Positions 14,967-24,570 of a stretch of DNA of 37,914 nucleotides are shown piece after piece; the first letter of the stretch is position 1; every line of letters starts with the position of its first letter. The notes below the pieces were generated by a model that worked only from the letters and a program-made list of their open reading frames with translations, was not told the DNA's origin and did no database searches. A program made the position numbers and the translations under genes. The DNA comes from DATFRX01 sp035630615 (GTDB lineage: Bacteria; Actinomycetota; Actinomycetes; Propionibacteriales; Nocardioidaceae), in the NCBI GenBank assembly GCA_035630615.1, contig DASQKI010000101.1, forward strand, positions 1-37,914. The letters run 5' to 3'.

Positions 14967-16562
14967 CTAGTCTGCGGTGTCGCCGCTCCCGGGGGCCCCG
15001 GTCGCGTCGCCCTCGCCGAGGCCGGCGCCGACCGGCACCCATGGCCGCACCGTGATCGCCCCGTCGGTAGTGAACGACACCGGCTGCAGCCCGATCGGCC
15101 GACCATCGCGGTAGGTGATCAGCGTGACCTCGGCCGGGCGACGCAGCGCGGTGCCCAGCGCGAAGGCGTACGCCGCACCGCCGGTCGTGCCGTTGGTGTA
15201 GGTCGTCGTCGGCCGGCCGAGGACGGAGTAGGTCGTCTCCGGGCCTAGCTGGCGGTGCGCGTGTCCGCTGAGCACGAGGTCGACACAGCCGGCTTCGGCT
15301 GTGGCCATTCCGGCGGTCGGCCCGTGTACGAGCAGCGTGCTCACGTCGCCGGTCTCACACGCGACGTCGGCCAGCCGCTCCCCCTGCTCCTCGTCGGTCT
15401 CGTCGAAGACGGTCCGACCGGCGACCAACCCGCTGGCCCGCACGTCACTGTCGCCGAGGAACGTGATGCCCTCGACGGTCTCCGGCTCGCCCGACAGCAC
15501 GGTGAAGCCCTGGTCTTCGTACGCGTCGACGATCGCGCCGCCGTAGTCGTGGTTGCCGCCGATCACGACCACCTCGTACCCCTCGAACGCGTCGGCCAGC
15601 GAGTTGACGCTGAACCGCTCCCACGAGCCGCCGCTCGACGTGTCGTCGCCGGCGTCGATGAGGAACGTCGCACCACCGGCGTCGGCGATGGCCCGCGCCA
15701 CCGAGTCCATGCCGATGTTGTCGTGCCGGTCGGCGACCATGAGCGCGACGGTGTCGCCTTCCTCCGGGTCACGCAGCCGATCGTCGAGCTCAGCCGCACG
15801 CTCGGTCAGGTCGCGATAAAACACCAGGGAGTTGTTGTACGTCGTGACCGCGCTTTCGATGAGCTGGACCCCGCCGCGACTGGCGCCACCGGTCAGCACC
15901 TCGATCCGGTTGAGCTCGGGGTCGAGCGACTGGTCCGGAAACAGCGACGGCAGGGGAACCCAAACGGCGGGGCCGGACGCCGGCTCCGCCGGCTCGGGCC
16001 CAGGAACCATCGCGACGGCCACCGCCAGAGCCACGGCGACGACGGAGGCGCTCGCCACCAGCATCGGCCGTCGCTCCCGCTCGCGGAGCTCGCGCCGGAC
16101 CGCCTCACCGAGTTCGGCCCGGCGCCGGCGGCCGATCAGACTCCACACGCCCACCGTCGCGAGCACGGCCAGACAGCCGGCGCCGACGCCTCGCAGGGCA
16201 TGGTCGATCGCCATGTCGAGCAGCGCCCGCTGGAGCTCGCGTACCTCGCCGCCCGGGTGGCTGGCGATGACGGCGTCGCGCCGAATGACGTCGTCGAGGC
16301 TGGCTGCCTGGGTGTCGCCGACGTCGACGTAAACGCCCAGGTCAAGCGGCTGGTCGGACGCTACTCGAAATCGCGGCAGCACCGGCCCGAAGTCGAGCGT
16401 GGCGTAGCCGTCGAACGTGGGGCGAACGGTCGTCGTATGCGCTCCGATGACGACCGTCCGCGAGTCGTTGGCAAACCCCACCGCGGCGACCGCTCCAGCG
16501 ACGACAAGCCAGACAGCGCTCAGTGTCAGACCGGCCCAGAGGCGACGCCGCTTGATCGTCAT
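14967..16562 (-). CDS. Membrane-anchored metallophosphoesterase
   Basis: 531 residues. It has one membrane helix near the N terminus (about 8-30) and two more at about 136-160 and 185-205, followed by a calcineurin-like phosphoesterase domain on the far side. The metal-binding series is complete: D-x-H in VADRHDN, GDD in LIDAGDD, GNHD in IGGNHDYG, a histidine in LLVHGPTAG and GHAH in LSGHAHRQ. The natural substrate is unknown. ATG at 16562 is preferred, because the 25 codons upstream run into the palindromic repeat at 16588-16649. The protein ends in a Gly/Asp-rich tail. The gene is convergent with the racemase gene. Confidence 0.85.
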   Translation of the reverse strand: MTIKRRRLWAGLTLSAVWLVVAGAVAAVGFANDSRTVVIGAHTTTVRPTFDGYATLDFGPVLPRFRVASDQPLDLGVYVDVGDTQAASLDDVIRRDAVIASHPGGEVRELQRALLDMAIDHALRGVGAGCLAVLATVGVWSLIGRRRRAELGEAVRRELRERERRPMLVASASVVAVALAVAVAMVPGPEPAEPASGPAVWVPLPSLFPDQSLDPELNRIEVLTGGASRGGVQLIESAVTTYNNSLVFYRDLTERAAELDDRLRDPEEGDTVALMVADRHDNIGMDSVARAIADAGGATFLIDAGDDTSSGGSWERFSVNSLADAFEGYEVVVIGGNHDYGGAIVDAYEDQGFTVLSGEPETVEGITFLGDSDVRASGLVAGRTVFDETDEEQGERLADVACETGDVSTLLVHGPTAGMATAEAGCVDLVLSGHAHRQLGPETTYSVLGRPTTTYTNGTTGGAAYAFALGTALRRPAEVTLITYRDGRPIGLQPVSFTTDGAITVRPWVPVGAGLGEGDATGAPGSGDTAD

Positions 16563-16587
16563 CGCCTCCAAGGATGGCGCACTTCCC

Positions 16588-16649
16588 TTCGCGCCGAGAT
16601 TGCGCGTCTGCCCCAGCCGCGCGGGCAGGACGCGCAATCTCGACGCGAA
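16588..16649. repeat. Inverted pair of family B units forming a long hairpin
   Basis: The left arm at 16588-16608 (TTCGCGCCGAGATTGCGCGT plus C) and the right arm at 16629-16649 are reverse complements with one mismatch. The stem continues inward through CTGCCC/GGGCAG. The core GACGCGCAATCTCG is that of the 32-bp family arrayed at 27425. It starts 6 bp after the aldo/keto reductase stop codon on the minus strand, so it can serve as its terminator. Confidence 0.85.
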
Positions 16650-16655
16650 AAGGGG

Positions 16656-17666
16656 TCAGGCTCCGGTGTTGAGGACGCGCACGTTGTCCTCGCTATAGCG
16701 ATCGCCGTGGATCGCGCGCGCGGCGAAGACCGTGTCCAGACGCTCCAGGTCGTCACCGGCGAGCTCGACTAGGGCGGCGCCGACGTTTTCGTCGAGACGC
16801 TCGGGACGGCTCGTCCCCGGGATCGGCACGATGTCGTCGCCCCGTGTCAGGAGCCAGGCGAGAGCGAGCTGTCCGGGGCTGACGCCGCGGCGCTCAGCGA
16901 TCGCGCGCACCTCGTCGACGAGCGCCAGGTTGCGCTCGAAGTTGTCGCCCTGGAACCGCGGCACGGTGTGCCGGAAGTCGTCGTCGCCCCGCAGGTCGTC
17001 GAGCGACCGCACGGTCCCGGTGAGGAAGCCGCGACCCAAGGGCGAGTACGCGACGAAGCCGACGCCGAGCTCACGGCACGCCGGCAGGATCTCGGGCTCG
17101 ACGTCGCGGTACCACAGCGAGTACTCGGTCTGCAGAGCCGTGATCGGGTGCACCGCGTGCGCCCGACGCAGCGTGGCGGCGCTGACCTCCGAAAGTCCGA
17201 GGTAGCGGATCTTGCCTTCGGCGACGAGCTCGGCCATCGCGCCGACGGTCTCCTCGATCGGCGTGTTGGGGTCGACTCGATGCTGGTAATAGAGATCGAT
17301 GGTGTCGACACCGAGCCGGCGCAGCGATGCCTCGCACGCGGCGCGGACGTACTCGCGGTCGCCGCGGACGCCGGTGATCTCACCGTCGGCGACACGGGTG
17401 ATGCCGAACTTGGTCGCGATGACGACGTCGTCGCGATGCGCCGCGAGGCCGCGGCCGACGAGCTCCTCGTTGCGGCCGGAGCCGTACATGTCGGAGGTGT
17501 CGAAGAGGGTCACTCCGCGGTCGACGGCACGCTCGAGCGTTCGCAGCGACCGTCCGTCGTCGTAGTCGCCGTACGCGTCGCTCATGCCCATGCAGCCGAG
17601 GCCGAGCGCGCTGACCTCCAGGCCGGAGGTGCCGAGTTTGCGGGTTGGGATCGGGTTGTCAGTCAT
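16656..17666 (-). CDS. Aldo/keto reductase
   Basis: 336 residues of the AKR superfamily, an NADPH-dependent carbonyl reductase with a TIM-barrel fold. Motifs: RKLGTSGLEVSALGLGCMGMSDAYG, then DTSDMYGSGRNEELVGRGL with the catalytic Asp and Tyr, VIATKFG with the catalytic Lys, YYQHRVDPNTPIEETVGAM with the catalytic His, and the C-terminal cofactor loop PIPGTSRPERLDEN. It is close to the YakC/AKR13-type subfamily. ATG at 17666 is preferred; longer versions would run through the divergent promoter region shared with the XRE regulator. The physiological substrate is unknown. Confidence 0.9.
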   Translation of the reverse strand: MTDNPIPTRKLGTSGLEVSALGLGCMGMSDAYGDYDDGRSLRTLERAVDRGVTLFDTSDMYGSGRNEELVGRGLAAHRDDVVIATKFGITRVADGEITGVRGDREYVRAACEASLRRLGVDTIDLYYQHRVDPNTPIEETVGAMAELVAEGKIRYLGLSEVSAATLRRAHAVHPITALQTEYSLWYRDVEPEILPACRELGVGFVAYSPLGRGFLTGTVRSLDDLRGDDDFRHTVPRFQGDNFERNLALVDEVRAIAERRGVSPGQLALAWLLTRGDDIVPIPGTSRPERLDENVGAALVELAGDDLERLDTVFAARAIHGDRYSEDNVRVLNTGA

Positions 17667-17767
17667 GTCCACGAGACTGATCCGGCTCGCGAGCGCGGAC
17701 CAGACCCGGCCGATCCTGGGACTGACAAGACCACCCTCACCCGCGCCCGCCTGCCCATACTGGACGC

Positions 17768-18646
17768 ATGGACGAGCGCGCACAGTTCGGCGAGTTCTTG
17801 ACCTCGCGGCGCAATCGACTGACCCCGGAAGCGGCCGACCTGCCGATGCACGGGCGTCGTCGCGTGCCCGGGCTTCGGCGCGAAGAGGTCGCGCAGCTCG
17901 CCGGGCTCAGCGTCGACTACTACGTACGCCTCGAGCAGGGTCGTGCGGCGCATCCGTCCGAAAGTGTGCTCGACGCGATCGCTCGAGCGCTACAGCTCGA
18001 CGAGGTCGAGCGGGCCCACCTCTATCAGCTGGCGCGCCCGAAGCCCAAGCGGCGCCGGCCACCCAAGCGCGAGCAGGTACGACCCGGGATCCGACAGCTC
18101 CTCGACCGGCTCGACGGCGTACCCGCGTTCGTCCTCGGCCGGCGGATGGACGTGCTCGCCTGGAACCGACTCGGCGCGTCGTTGCACGCCGACTTCGACG
18201 GTCTGCCGCCACGCGAGCGCAACATGGCGCGACTGATATTTCTCGACCCGGCATCGATCGATCACTACCCCGAGTGGGAGCGGGTCGCCCGCGACACCGT
18301 CGGCATCCTGCGCGGCCTCGCGGGTCGCCACTCCGACGACCAGCAGCTCGCCGAGCTGATCGGCGAGCTGTCGATGAACAGCGAGCATTTCCGGCGTTGG
18401 TGGGCGGCCGGCGTGGTGCGCCAAAAGACTCGCGGCCGCAAGCTGATCCGCCACCCCGTCGTCGGCGACCTCGACCTGCACTACGAGACGCTGCAGCTGC
18501 CGGACGCGCCGGATCAGGTTTTGGTCACCTACACCGCCGCGCCCGGCAGCGAATCGGAGACGTCGCTTGCGTTGCTGGCGTCGTGGGCTCAGTCAGACCC
18601 GGTCGCCGAGCGACTCGCGGCCGAGACCGCGCCGACCAACGGCTGA
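17768..18646 (+). CDS. XRE-family transcriptional regulator with MmyB-like ligand-binding domain
   Basis: 292 residues. The N-terminal helix-turn-helix (about 8-80) has the typical RRRVPGLRREEVAQLAGLSVDYYVRLEQGR. The C-terminal domain (about 105-280, with PAFVLGRRMDVLAWN, LIFLDP and HFRRWWAAGVVRQK) is the MmyB-like PAS-fold ligand-binding domain. These proteins commonly regulate a divergently transcribed oxidoreductase; here the aldo/keto reductase starts about 100 bp away on the other strand. The ligand is unknown. The gene ends 4 bp from the convergent lipoprotein gene. Confidence 0.9.
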   Translation: MDERAQFGEFLTSRRNRLTPEAADLPMHGRRRVPGLRREEVAQLAGLSVDYYVRLEQGRAAHPSESVLDAIARALQLDEVERAHLYQLARPKPKRRRPPKREQVRPGIRQLLDRLDGVPAFVLGRRMDVLAWNRLGASLHADFDGLPPRERNMARLIFLDPASIDHYPEWERVARDTVGILRGLAGRHSDDQQLAELIGELSMNSEHFRRWWAAGVVRQKTRGRKLIRHPVVGDLDLHYETLQLPDAPDQVLVTYTAAPGSESETSLALLASWAQSDPVAERLAAETAPTNG

Positions 18647-18650
18647 CGGC

Positions 18651-19256
18651 TCAGCCCCAGTACAGCGTGTACGAGATGCTCGCCTTCTGGTCGATCGGGC
18701 TGTAGCGGCCCTGGACCCGCGCGGTGAGGTAACCGATCTCGAGCGGCGTGTTTTCCGACCGCACGGTCTCGGTCCCCTGCGCCTGCTCGGCCGCCCGACG
18801 CCAGTCTTCGGCGATCTTGACCGCCCCGCCCAGCTGCCGCAGCGACTCGCTGAGCACGGTGGTCGCGGCCGACAGGTCCATCCGTGGCGTGTGCATGTCC
18901 ATGCCGGTCGGATCAGCGGTGTCGGCATCGACCCCGGCGGCGTAGCTGTCGAAGGTGACGAGGCTGACCTCGGTTTCGAGCGTCCGGTCGCCGGGCAGCC
19001 CGAGACTGACCAGCCGGCCCTCGTCGGTCTCGTCGATGGCGACCTTCTCGCCGTCCGCCATGCCGGCGTCGGCCCGCGTGGGTGGAGTGGTGAGGTCGTA
19101 CGTCACGTCTTCGCCTGCTTTCGATTCCCGAGTGTCGTCGCCGTCGGCCTGCTGCGTACCGCAACCCACCGCGGTGACAGCGACGACCGCGATCGCCACG
19201 GTCCGCAGCGATCGACCGAAGCGGCCCCGCTCAGAAGCCAAAGCGCGCCCGAACAT
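18651..19256 (-). CDS. Putative lipoprotein of unknown function
   Basis: 201 residues. The positively charged N terminus (RGRFGRSLR) is followed by the hydrophobic stretch TVAIAVVAVTAV and a lipobox-like AVGC with C32 as lipidation site. The mature part is acidic at first (DGDDTRESKAGED) and then mixed alpha/beta. No domain is recognised. It ends GYLTARVQGRYSPIDQ and KASISYTLYWG. The start overlaps the end of the 601-residue gene upstream by 26 bp, which suggests a two-gene operon and a functional link such as a membrane partner for that protein. Confidence 0.7.
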   Translation of the reverse strand: MFGRALASERGRFGRSLRTVAIAVVAVTAVGCGTQQADGDDTRESKAGEDVTYDLTTPPTRADAGMADGEKVAIDETDEGRLVSLGLPGDRTLETEVSLVTFDSYAAGVDADTADPTGMDMHTPRMDLSAATTVLSESLRQLGGAVKIAEDWRRAAEQAQGTETVRSENTPLEIGYLTARVQGRYSPIDQKASISYTLYWG

Positions 19257-21036
19257 GCCAGTCGGTCAGGAGATCTTCGGTGATGTCGTCGACGCGGTGA
19301 ACGAGCCGCCCATCTTCGATCCGGTCATGCACATTGCTGCCGATGATCTCACGAGCCCGCTCCGGGTCGTCGTTGATCAGGTGCTGGTAGGCCGGGAGCG
19401 TGTCCTTCTCGATCAGGTTCCACCGGGTGTCGAAGTCGGCGATGTTGCCGTTGGGCAGCGGGGTCTCGACCTCGACGTGCACCATCGACGGAACAATGCC
19501 GACCGTCACCGGGATCTCGGCCTTCAGCGGGCTGACGTCGCCGAGACCCTGGGCACCGGGGATCGACGGCTGCCCGACCGCACCCATCAGGTAAGTGACG
19601 GCTTCGCCCGTGACCGGGTGGTCCTTCATCGTCTGGTAGCTGTCGTCGATGATGTCGTGCTGCTCTCGGTAGAGCAGGTATTCGTTGCCTGCCGTGATCA
19701 GCTCGTTGTTGCCGGTCCGGCGCCCCTCGTCGATCTGCGACCAGGCGTTGTAGGTCTGGTCGGGGTCGCCGTTGTCGAACAGACCGGCGTCGCGCATCTC
19801 GGCAATAGCGTCCATGCCGCCGTCGAGGTACGCCTGGTGCATTGCCGCCTGGTCGAAGAAGATGTCCTTCTGCATCTGCAGGAACGTCGTCTCGAAGAAC
19901 TTGATGTCGTCGGCGGTGAGGTGCGCCCCCAACGAGCCGATGTCACCGAGGATGCCGGGGAACGCGCCACCGGCGCCGTAGGGCAGCTTGTCGAGGGCGT
20001 TGCCGAGGCCGTCCGCGATGTTGCGCAGCATGTTGAGGTCGAAGAACCCACCGGCGAACGACGGCCCGATCATGTTGGCCATGCCGGCCCATTGCATGTA
20101 CGGGTTGTCGAGGTAGAGCTTGCCGTAGTAGGTGTAGACCGCCTCGATGATGCCGCGCAGGCCCTCGGCGCCCTTGCTCGGATCCCAGGCGCACAGGTCG
20201 ATGCCGGCCTTCTCGGCCGCGCGTGTCACCCAGTACATCTGCAGCAGGTCTTTGTATTCGCGCGGCTTGAGGCCCATCGCCCGGGCCGCGTCGAGCTGTC
20301 GCTTGAGATCCTCCGACGAGCCGCAGGTCGGCGTGAGGAACTGCTTGAGCTCGTTGTAATTACGCAGGTTGGCGAGCAGCGTGTGATACTCGGCCTTGGT
20401 GAGCTTCATGTCGGGGAACAGCGACAGTGCAAGCGCCGGCAGCGCCCCGGCGAGGAGCAGCTTCTTGATCGCCGCCTCGGTAGGCCCTTCGTCGAGCGTC
20501 GAGGAGACCGTCGTCGCGTCGCCGTCGAGGTTGTCGACCAGCCCGTCGTACTTTTTCTGGTAGACCGCCTGACGGGTCGAGTACGCCGCCGCAACGGCGC
20601 TGGAGCGGTCGGAGTCGACGTCGGCCCGGTCCTGCGCGGTCTTAGCATCGGAGTAGTCGGCGGCCGCCACGCCAAAGTCGTTGTCCTGCTCGGCCTCGAA
20701 GGCTCTGTTGATCTTGTCGACGCCGCCGTTGTGGTCGGTGATGTGGTGCGACCACTGGACGACAGAGCCGCCCGCGAGCAGCGCAGCCGTCGCGACCTTG
20801 TTGCCGTTGGCGAGGACCGGCTGCGGCGCGGTTGCCATCGGCGCCTGGACGTCGCCAGCGGTCGCCGCCTGGGCCGGCCGGTGGCTGCCGTCGACCGAGT
20901 GCATTGTGTTGTGGATCGTCTGCGACGTCTTGTTGATCGCGTCACCGTCGTCATTGACGTCGCCCGGTGTCGCGGTGTAGTGCGGCCACGGGTAGCCCGT
21001 ACCGCCGCCTCCACCCCCGCCCGAATCGAGCAGCAC
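19231..21036 (-). CDS. Unrecognised 601-residue protein, possibly with a WXG-like helical N terminus
   Basis: GTG at 21036 has a good ribosome binding site (GGGAGG, about 6 nt upstream). The protein starts with a glycine run (LLDSGGGGGGGTG) and a region rich in T/N/D. Two predicted helices (about 30-60 and 75-120, containing VVQWSHHITDH) come next, then a long, mostly helical body with many aromatic residues. A hydrophobic stretch (LLLAGALPALALSLFP) is near residue 180. The C-terminal half has NGNIADFDTRWNLIEKD and LPAYQHLINDDPERA. No signal peptide, enzyme motif or repeat is visible. The N-terminal layout is reminiscent of type VII secretion substrates, but that is only a resemblance. The overlapping lipoprotein gene is its only operon partner. 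Confidence 0.75.
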   Translation of the reverse strand: MLLDSGGGGGGGTGYPWPHYTATPGDVNDDGDAINKTSQTIHNTMHSVDGSHRPAQAATAGDVQAPMATAPQPVLANGNKVATAALLAGGSVVQWSHHITDHNGGVDKINRAFEAEQDNDFGVAAADYSDAKTAQDRADVDSDRSSAVAAAYSTRQAVYQKKYDGLVDNLDGDATTVSSTLDEGPTEAAIKKLLLAGALPALALSLFPDMKLTKAEYHTLLANLRNYNELKQFLTPTCGSSEDLKRQLDAARAMGLKPREYKDLLQMYWVTRAAEKAGIDLCAWDPSKGAEGLRGIIEAVYTYYGKLYLDNPYMQWAGMANMIGPSFAGGFFDLNMLRNIADGLGNALDKLPYGAGGAFPGILGDIGSLGAHLTADDIKFFETTFLQMQKDIFFDQAAMHQAYLDGGMDAIAEMRDAGLFDNGDPDQTYNAWSQIDEGRRTGNNELITAGNEYLLYREQHDIIDDSYQTMKDHPVTGEAVTYLMGAVGQPSIPGAQGLGDVSPLKAEIPVTVGIVPSMVHVEVETPLPNGNIADFDTRWNLIEKDTLPAYQHLINDDPERAREIIGSNVHDRIEDGRLVHRVDDITEDLLTDWHVRARFGF

Positions 21037-21115
21037 CCCTCGCCCTCCCGTGACCTGAGCTGAGAATCCCGTTTCTGCGAACGGCTCAGCCTAGAAGACG
21101 AAAGGGTCACGGCGA

Positions 21116-21137
21116 GACACGCAATCCCGGCGGGAAG
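21116..21137 (+). repeat. Degenerate single unit of the 32-bp family (family B)
   Basis: GACACGCAATCCCGGCGGGA matches the GACGCGCAAYCTCGGCGGGA core. It lies between the divergent 601-residue gene and pyc, about 20 bp before the pyc start. Confidence 0.5.
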
Positions 21138-21159
21138 GTTGGCGACTAGGCTCCGGGTG

Positions 21160-24100
21160 ATGTTCAGCAAGGTGCTGGTCGCCAATCGCGGCGAGATCGC
21201 CATCCGGGCGTTGCGGGCCGGGTACGAGCTCGGCGCCAAGACGGTCGCGGTGTTTCCGTACGAGGATCGCGGATCGGAGCACCGACTCAAGGCGGACGAA
21301 GCGTACGAGATCGGCGAGCGCGGCCACCCCGTTCGCGCCTACCTCGATCCCGAGGCGATCGTGGCGACGGCTCGCCGGGCAGGTGCGGACGCGGTCTATC
21401 CGGGTTACGGCTTCCTGTCCGAAAATCCGGCGCTGGCCGAGGCGTGTGCGGCAGCCGGCATCACGTTCATCGGGCCGAGCGCCGACGTGCTGCGGCTGGC
21501 CGGCAACAAGGCCCGCGCGGTCGAGGCGGCTCGCGAGGCCGGCCTTCCCGTGCTCGCGTCGGTGCCGCCCAGCCGAGAGGTCGACGAGCTGGTCCGAGCC
21601 GCCGAGGAGCTGCCGTACCCACTGTTCGTCAAGGCGGTCGCCGGCGGCGGCGGTCGCGGGTTGCGCCAGGTCGACGAACCGAGCCGACTCCGCGATGCGC
21701 TCGAGACCGCGATGCGCGAGGCCGACGGTGCGTTCGGCGACCCGACCGTGTTCATCGAGCAGGCCGTGGTCGAGCCGCGCCACATCGAGGTACAGGTGCT
21801 CGGCGACGCGACCGGTGCGATGCTGCATCTCTACGAGCGGGACTGCTCGGTCCAGCGACGGCATCAGAAGGTCGTCGAGATCGCGCCGGCGCCCAACCTC
21901 GATCCCGACCTCCGGCAACGGATCTGCGCCGACGCGGTCGCCTTCGCCCGGGCGATCGACTACCGCAACGCCGGCACGGTCGAGTTCCTGGTCGATCGCG
22001 ACGGGCGGCACGTCTTCATCGAGATGAACCCCCGCATCCAGGTCGAGCACACCGTGACCGAGGAGGTCACCGACGTCGACCTGGTGCAGTCGCAGCTGCG
22101 GATCGCGGCCGGCGAGACTCTGGCCGACCTGGGGCTGTCGCAGGACGCGATCCGACTGCGCGGCGCCGCCCTGCAATGCCGAATCACGACCGAGGATCCG
22201 GCCAACAACTTCCGGCCCGACACGGGTCGGATCACGACGTACCGCTCGCCTGGGGGCGCCGGTATTCGGCTCGACGGCGGCACGACGTACACCGGGGCCG
22301 AGGTCAGCGCCCATTTCGACTCGATGCTGACCAAGCTGACCTGCCGGGGTCGTGACTTCGAGACCGCCGTCGATCGGGCAGCCCGGGCCGTGATGGAGTT
22401 CCGGATCCGCGGGGTCGCGACCAACATCCCGTTCTTGCACGCGTTGCTGACCGATGCGGACTTCCGGGCCGGTCGGCTCTCGACGGCGTTCATCGAGCGT
22501 CATCCGCAGCTGCTGACGTCGCCCGGGTCGGCCGACCGCGGCACCCGGCTGCTTCGCTACCTCGCGGACGTCACGGTCAACAAGCCGCACGGCCCGGCGC
22601 CAGCCTCGGTCGAGCCGGCCAGCAAGTTGCCGCCGATCGATCGCGACGTCCAGCCGCCGGCCGGGTCGCGCCAACGGCTGCTCGACCTCGGGCCGGAGGA
22701 GTTTGCCCGGCGGCTCCGTGCGCAGGACGCGGTCGCCGTGACCGAGACCACCTTCCGCGACGCGCACCAGTCGCTGCTCGCCACCCGGTTGCGTACGAAG
22801 GACCTCGTCACCGTCGCTGGCCACGTCGCCCGGATGACGCCGGAGCTGCTGTCCCTCGAGATGTGGGGCGGCGCGACCTACGACGTGGCGCTGCGTTTCC
22901 TGCACGAGGACCCGTGGGAGCGGCTGGCGGCGATACGTGACGAGGTGCCCAACATCTGCCTCCAAATGCTGCTGAGAGGTCGTAACACGGTCGGCTACAC
23001 GCCGTACCCGGCGCAGGTGACCGAGGCCTTCGTCGAGGAGGCCGCCGCCACCGGGATCGACGTCTTCCGCATCTTCGACGCCCTCAACGACGTCGATCAG
23101 ATGCGGCCAGCGATCGAGGCGGTCCGGTCGACCGGCTCAACGCTCGCCGAGGTCGCGCTCTGTTACACCGGCGATCTGTCGGACCCTGACGAGCGGCTCT
23201 ACACGCTCGACTACTACCTCCGACTGGCAGAGCGCATCGTCGACGCCGGGGCGCACGTACTGGCGATCAAGGACATGGCCGGCCTGCTGCGGGTGCCGGC
23301 GGCCCGGACCCTGGTGACGGCGCTGCGCGAGCGGTTCGACCTGCCTGTGCACCTGCACACGCACGACACGGCCGGCGGCCAGATGGCGACGCTGACGGCC
23401 GCGATCGAGTGCGGGGTCGACGCCGTCGACGCGGCATCGGCCGCCCTCGCCGGGACGACGAGTCAGCCGGCGCTGTCGGCCCTCGTCGCGGCGACCGACC
23501 AGTCGGCTCGGCAGACCGGCCTCGACCTCGCAGCGATCTGCGACCTCGAGCCGTACTGGGAGGCAACGCGCCGGCTGTACGCGCCGTTCGAGTCCGCACC
23601 GCCGGGGCCGACGGGCCGGGTCTACACCCACGAGATCCCCGGCGGTCAGCTGTCCAACCTGCGCCAGCAGGCGATCGCGCTGGGGCTCGGCGAGAAGTTC
23701 GAGCAGATCGAGGACATGTACGCAGCGGCCAACGCGATCCTCGGCAACATCGTCAAGGTCACGCCGTCGAGCAAGGTGGTCGGCGACCTGGCACTGCATC
23801 TGGTCGCGGTCGGGGCGACACCGGAGGAGTTCGAGGCCGAGCCCCGTAGGTTCGACGTGCCCGACTCGGTCGTGGGCTTCCTGTCCGGCGAGCTCGGCGA
23901 CCCGCCGGGCGGCTGGCCGGAGCCGTTTCGCACGAAGGCACTCGAGGGCCGACAGCCGAAGACGTCGGTGCAAGATCTCTCCGCCGACGAACTCACCGGG
24001 CTTCGCGACGACCGTCGGACGACGCTCAACCGACTGCTGTTTCCCGGACCGGCCCGCGAGTTCGGCGACGCGGAGAGTCAGTACGGAGACCTGTCCGTAC

Positions 24101-24546
24101 TCCCGACGCACGCCTTCCTCTACGGCCTCGAACCCGATCGCGAGCAGCACGTCGTTATCGAGGAAGGCAAGATGCTCATCGTCGGCCTGGAGGCCGTGAG
24201 CGACGCCGACGAGCGCGGATACCGCACCGTCATGTGCACGCTCAACGGACAACTGCGGCCGGTAACGGCGCGCGACCGATCGATCGCTTCGACCGCTCCG
24301 GCGGCCGAGCGGGCCGACCGAAGCAACCCGGACCACGTTGGCGCGCCGTACGACGGCGTCGTGACTCCGGCCGTGGCCGTCGGTGACGAGGTCGAGGCCG
24401 GCGACGTCGTGGCGACCATCGAGGCGATGAAGATGGAGGCGTCGATAACGGCTCCGCACGCGGGGACGGTCGAGCGTCTCATCGTCGACCAGAGCCGCCA
24501 GTGCGAAGGTGGCGATCTGGTCGCGGTGCTGAGCCCGGCGAGCTGA
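21160..24546 (+). CDS. pyc: Pyruvate carboxylase
   Basis: 1128 residues, full length for the single-chain enzyme that makes oxaloacetate from pyruvate, bicarbonate and ATP. The biotin carboxylase domain (about 1-450) opens FSKVLVANRGEIAIRALRA and has FVKAVAGGGGRGLRQV and FIEMNPRIQVEHTVTEE. The carboxyltransferase domain (about 525-800) has TETTFRDAHQSLLATR, LEMWGGATYDVALRFL, IKDMAGLLR and HLHTHDTAGGQ. A PYC-specific linker is followed by a biotinyl domain with EAMKMEA, biotinylated lysine K1091. ATG at 21160 was chosen as it gives the usual N terminus; the frame extends 7 codons upstream without family similarity. Confidence 0.96.
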   Translation: MFSKVLVANRGEIAIRALRAGYELGAKTVAVFPYEDRGSEHRLKADEAYEIGERGHPVRAYLDPEAIVATARRAGADAVYPGYGFLSENPALAEACAAAGITFIGPSADVLRLAGNKARAVEAAREAGLPVLASVPPSREVDELVRAAEELPYPLFVKAVAGGGGRGLRQVDEPSRLRDALETAMREADGAFGDPTVFIEQAVVEPRHIEVQVLGDATGAMLHLYERDCSVQRRHQKVVEIAPAPNLDPDLRQRICADAVAFARAIDYRNAGTVEFLVDRDGRHVFIEMNPRIQVEHTVTEEVTDVDLVQSQLRIAAGETLADLGLSQDAIRLRGAALQCRITTEDPANNFRPDTGRITTYRSPGGAGIRLDGGTTYTGAEVSAHFDSMLTKLTCRGRDFETAVDRAARAVMEFRIRGVATNIPFLHALLTDADFRAGRLSTAFIERHPQLLTSPGSADRGTRLLRYLADVTVNKPHGPAPASVEPASKLPPIDRDVQPPAGSRQRLLDLGPEEFARRLRAQDAVAVTETTFRDAHQSLLATRLRTKDLVTVAGHVARMTPELLSLEMWGGATYDVALRFLHEDPWERLAAIRDEVPNICLQMLLRGRNTVGYTPYPAQVTEAFVEEAAATGIDVFRIFDALNDVDQMRPAIEAVRSTGSTLAEVALCYTGDLSDPDERLYTLDYYLRLAERIVDAGAHVLAIKDMAGLLRVPAARTLVTALRERFDLPVHLHTHDTAGGQMATLTAAIECGVDAVDAASAALAGTTSQPALSALVAATDQSARQTGLDLAAICDLEPYWEATRRLYAPFESAPPGPTGRVYTHEIPGGQLSNLRQQAIALGLGEKFEQIEDMYAAANAILGNIVKVTPSSKVVGDLALHLVAVGATPEEFEAEPRRFDVPDSVVGFLSGELGDPPGGWPEPFRTKALEGRQPKTSVQDLSADELTGLRDDRRTTLNRLLFPGPAREFGDAESQYGDLSVLPTHAFLYGLEPDREQHVVIEEGKMLIVGLEAVSDADERGYRTVMCTLNGQLRPVTARDRSIASTAPAAERADRSNPDHVGAPYDGVVTPAVAVGDEVEAGDVVATIEAMKMEASITAPHAGTVERLIVDQSRQCEGGDLVAVLSPAS

Positions 24547-24570
24547 CGTCGGCCGGCGATCTGGCACAAC

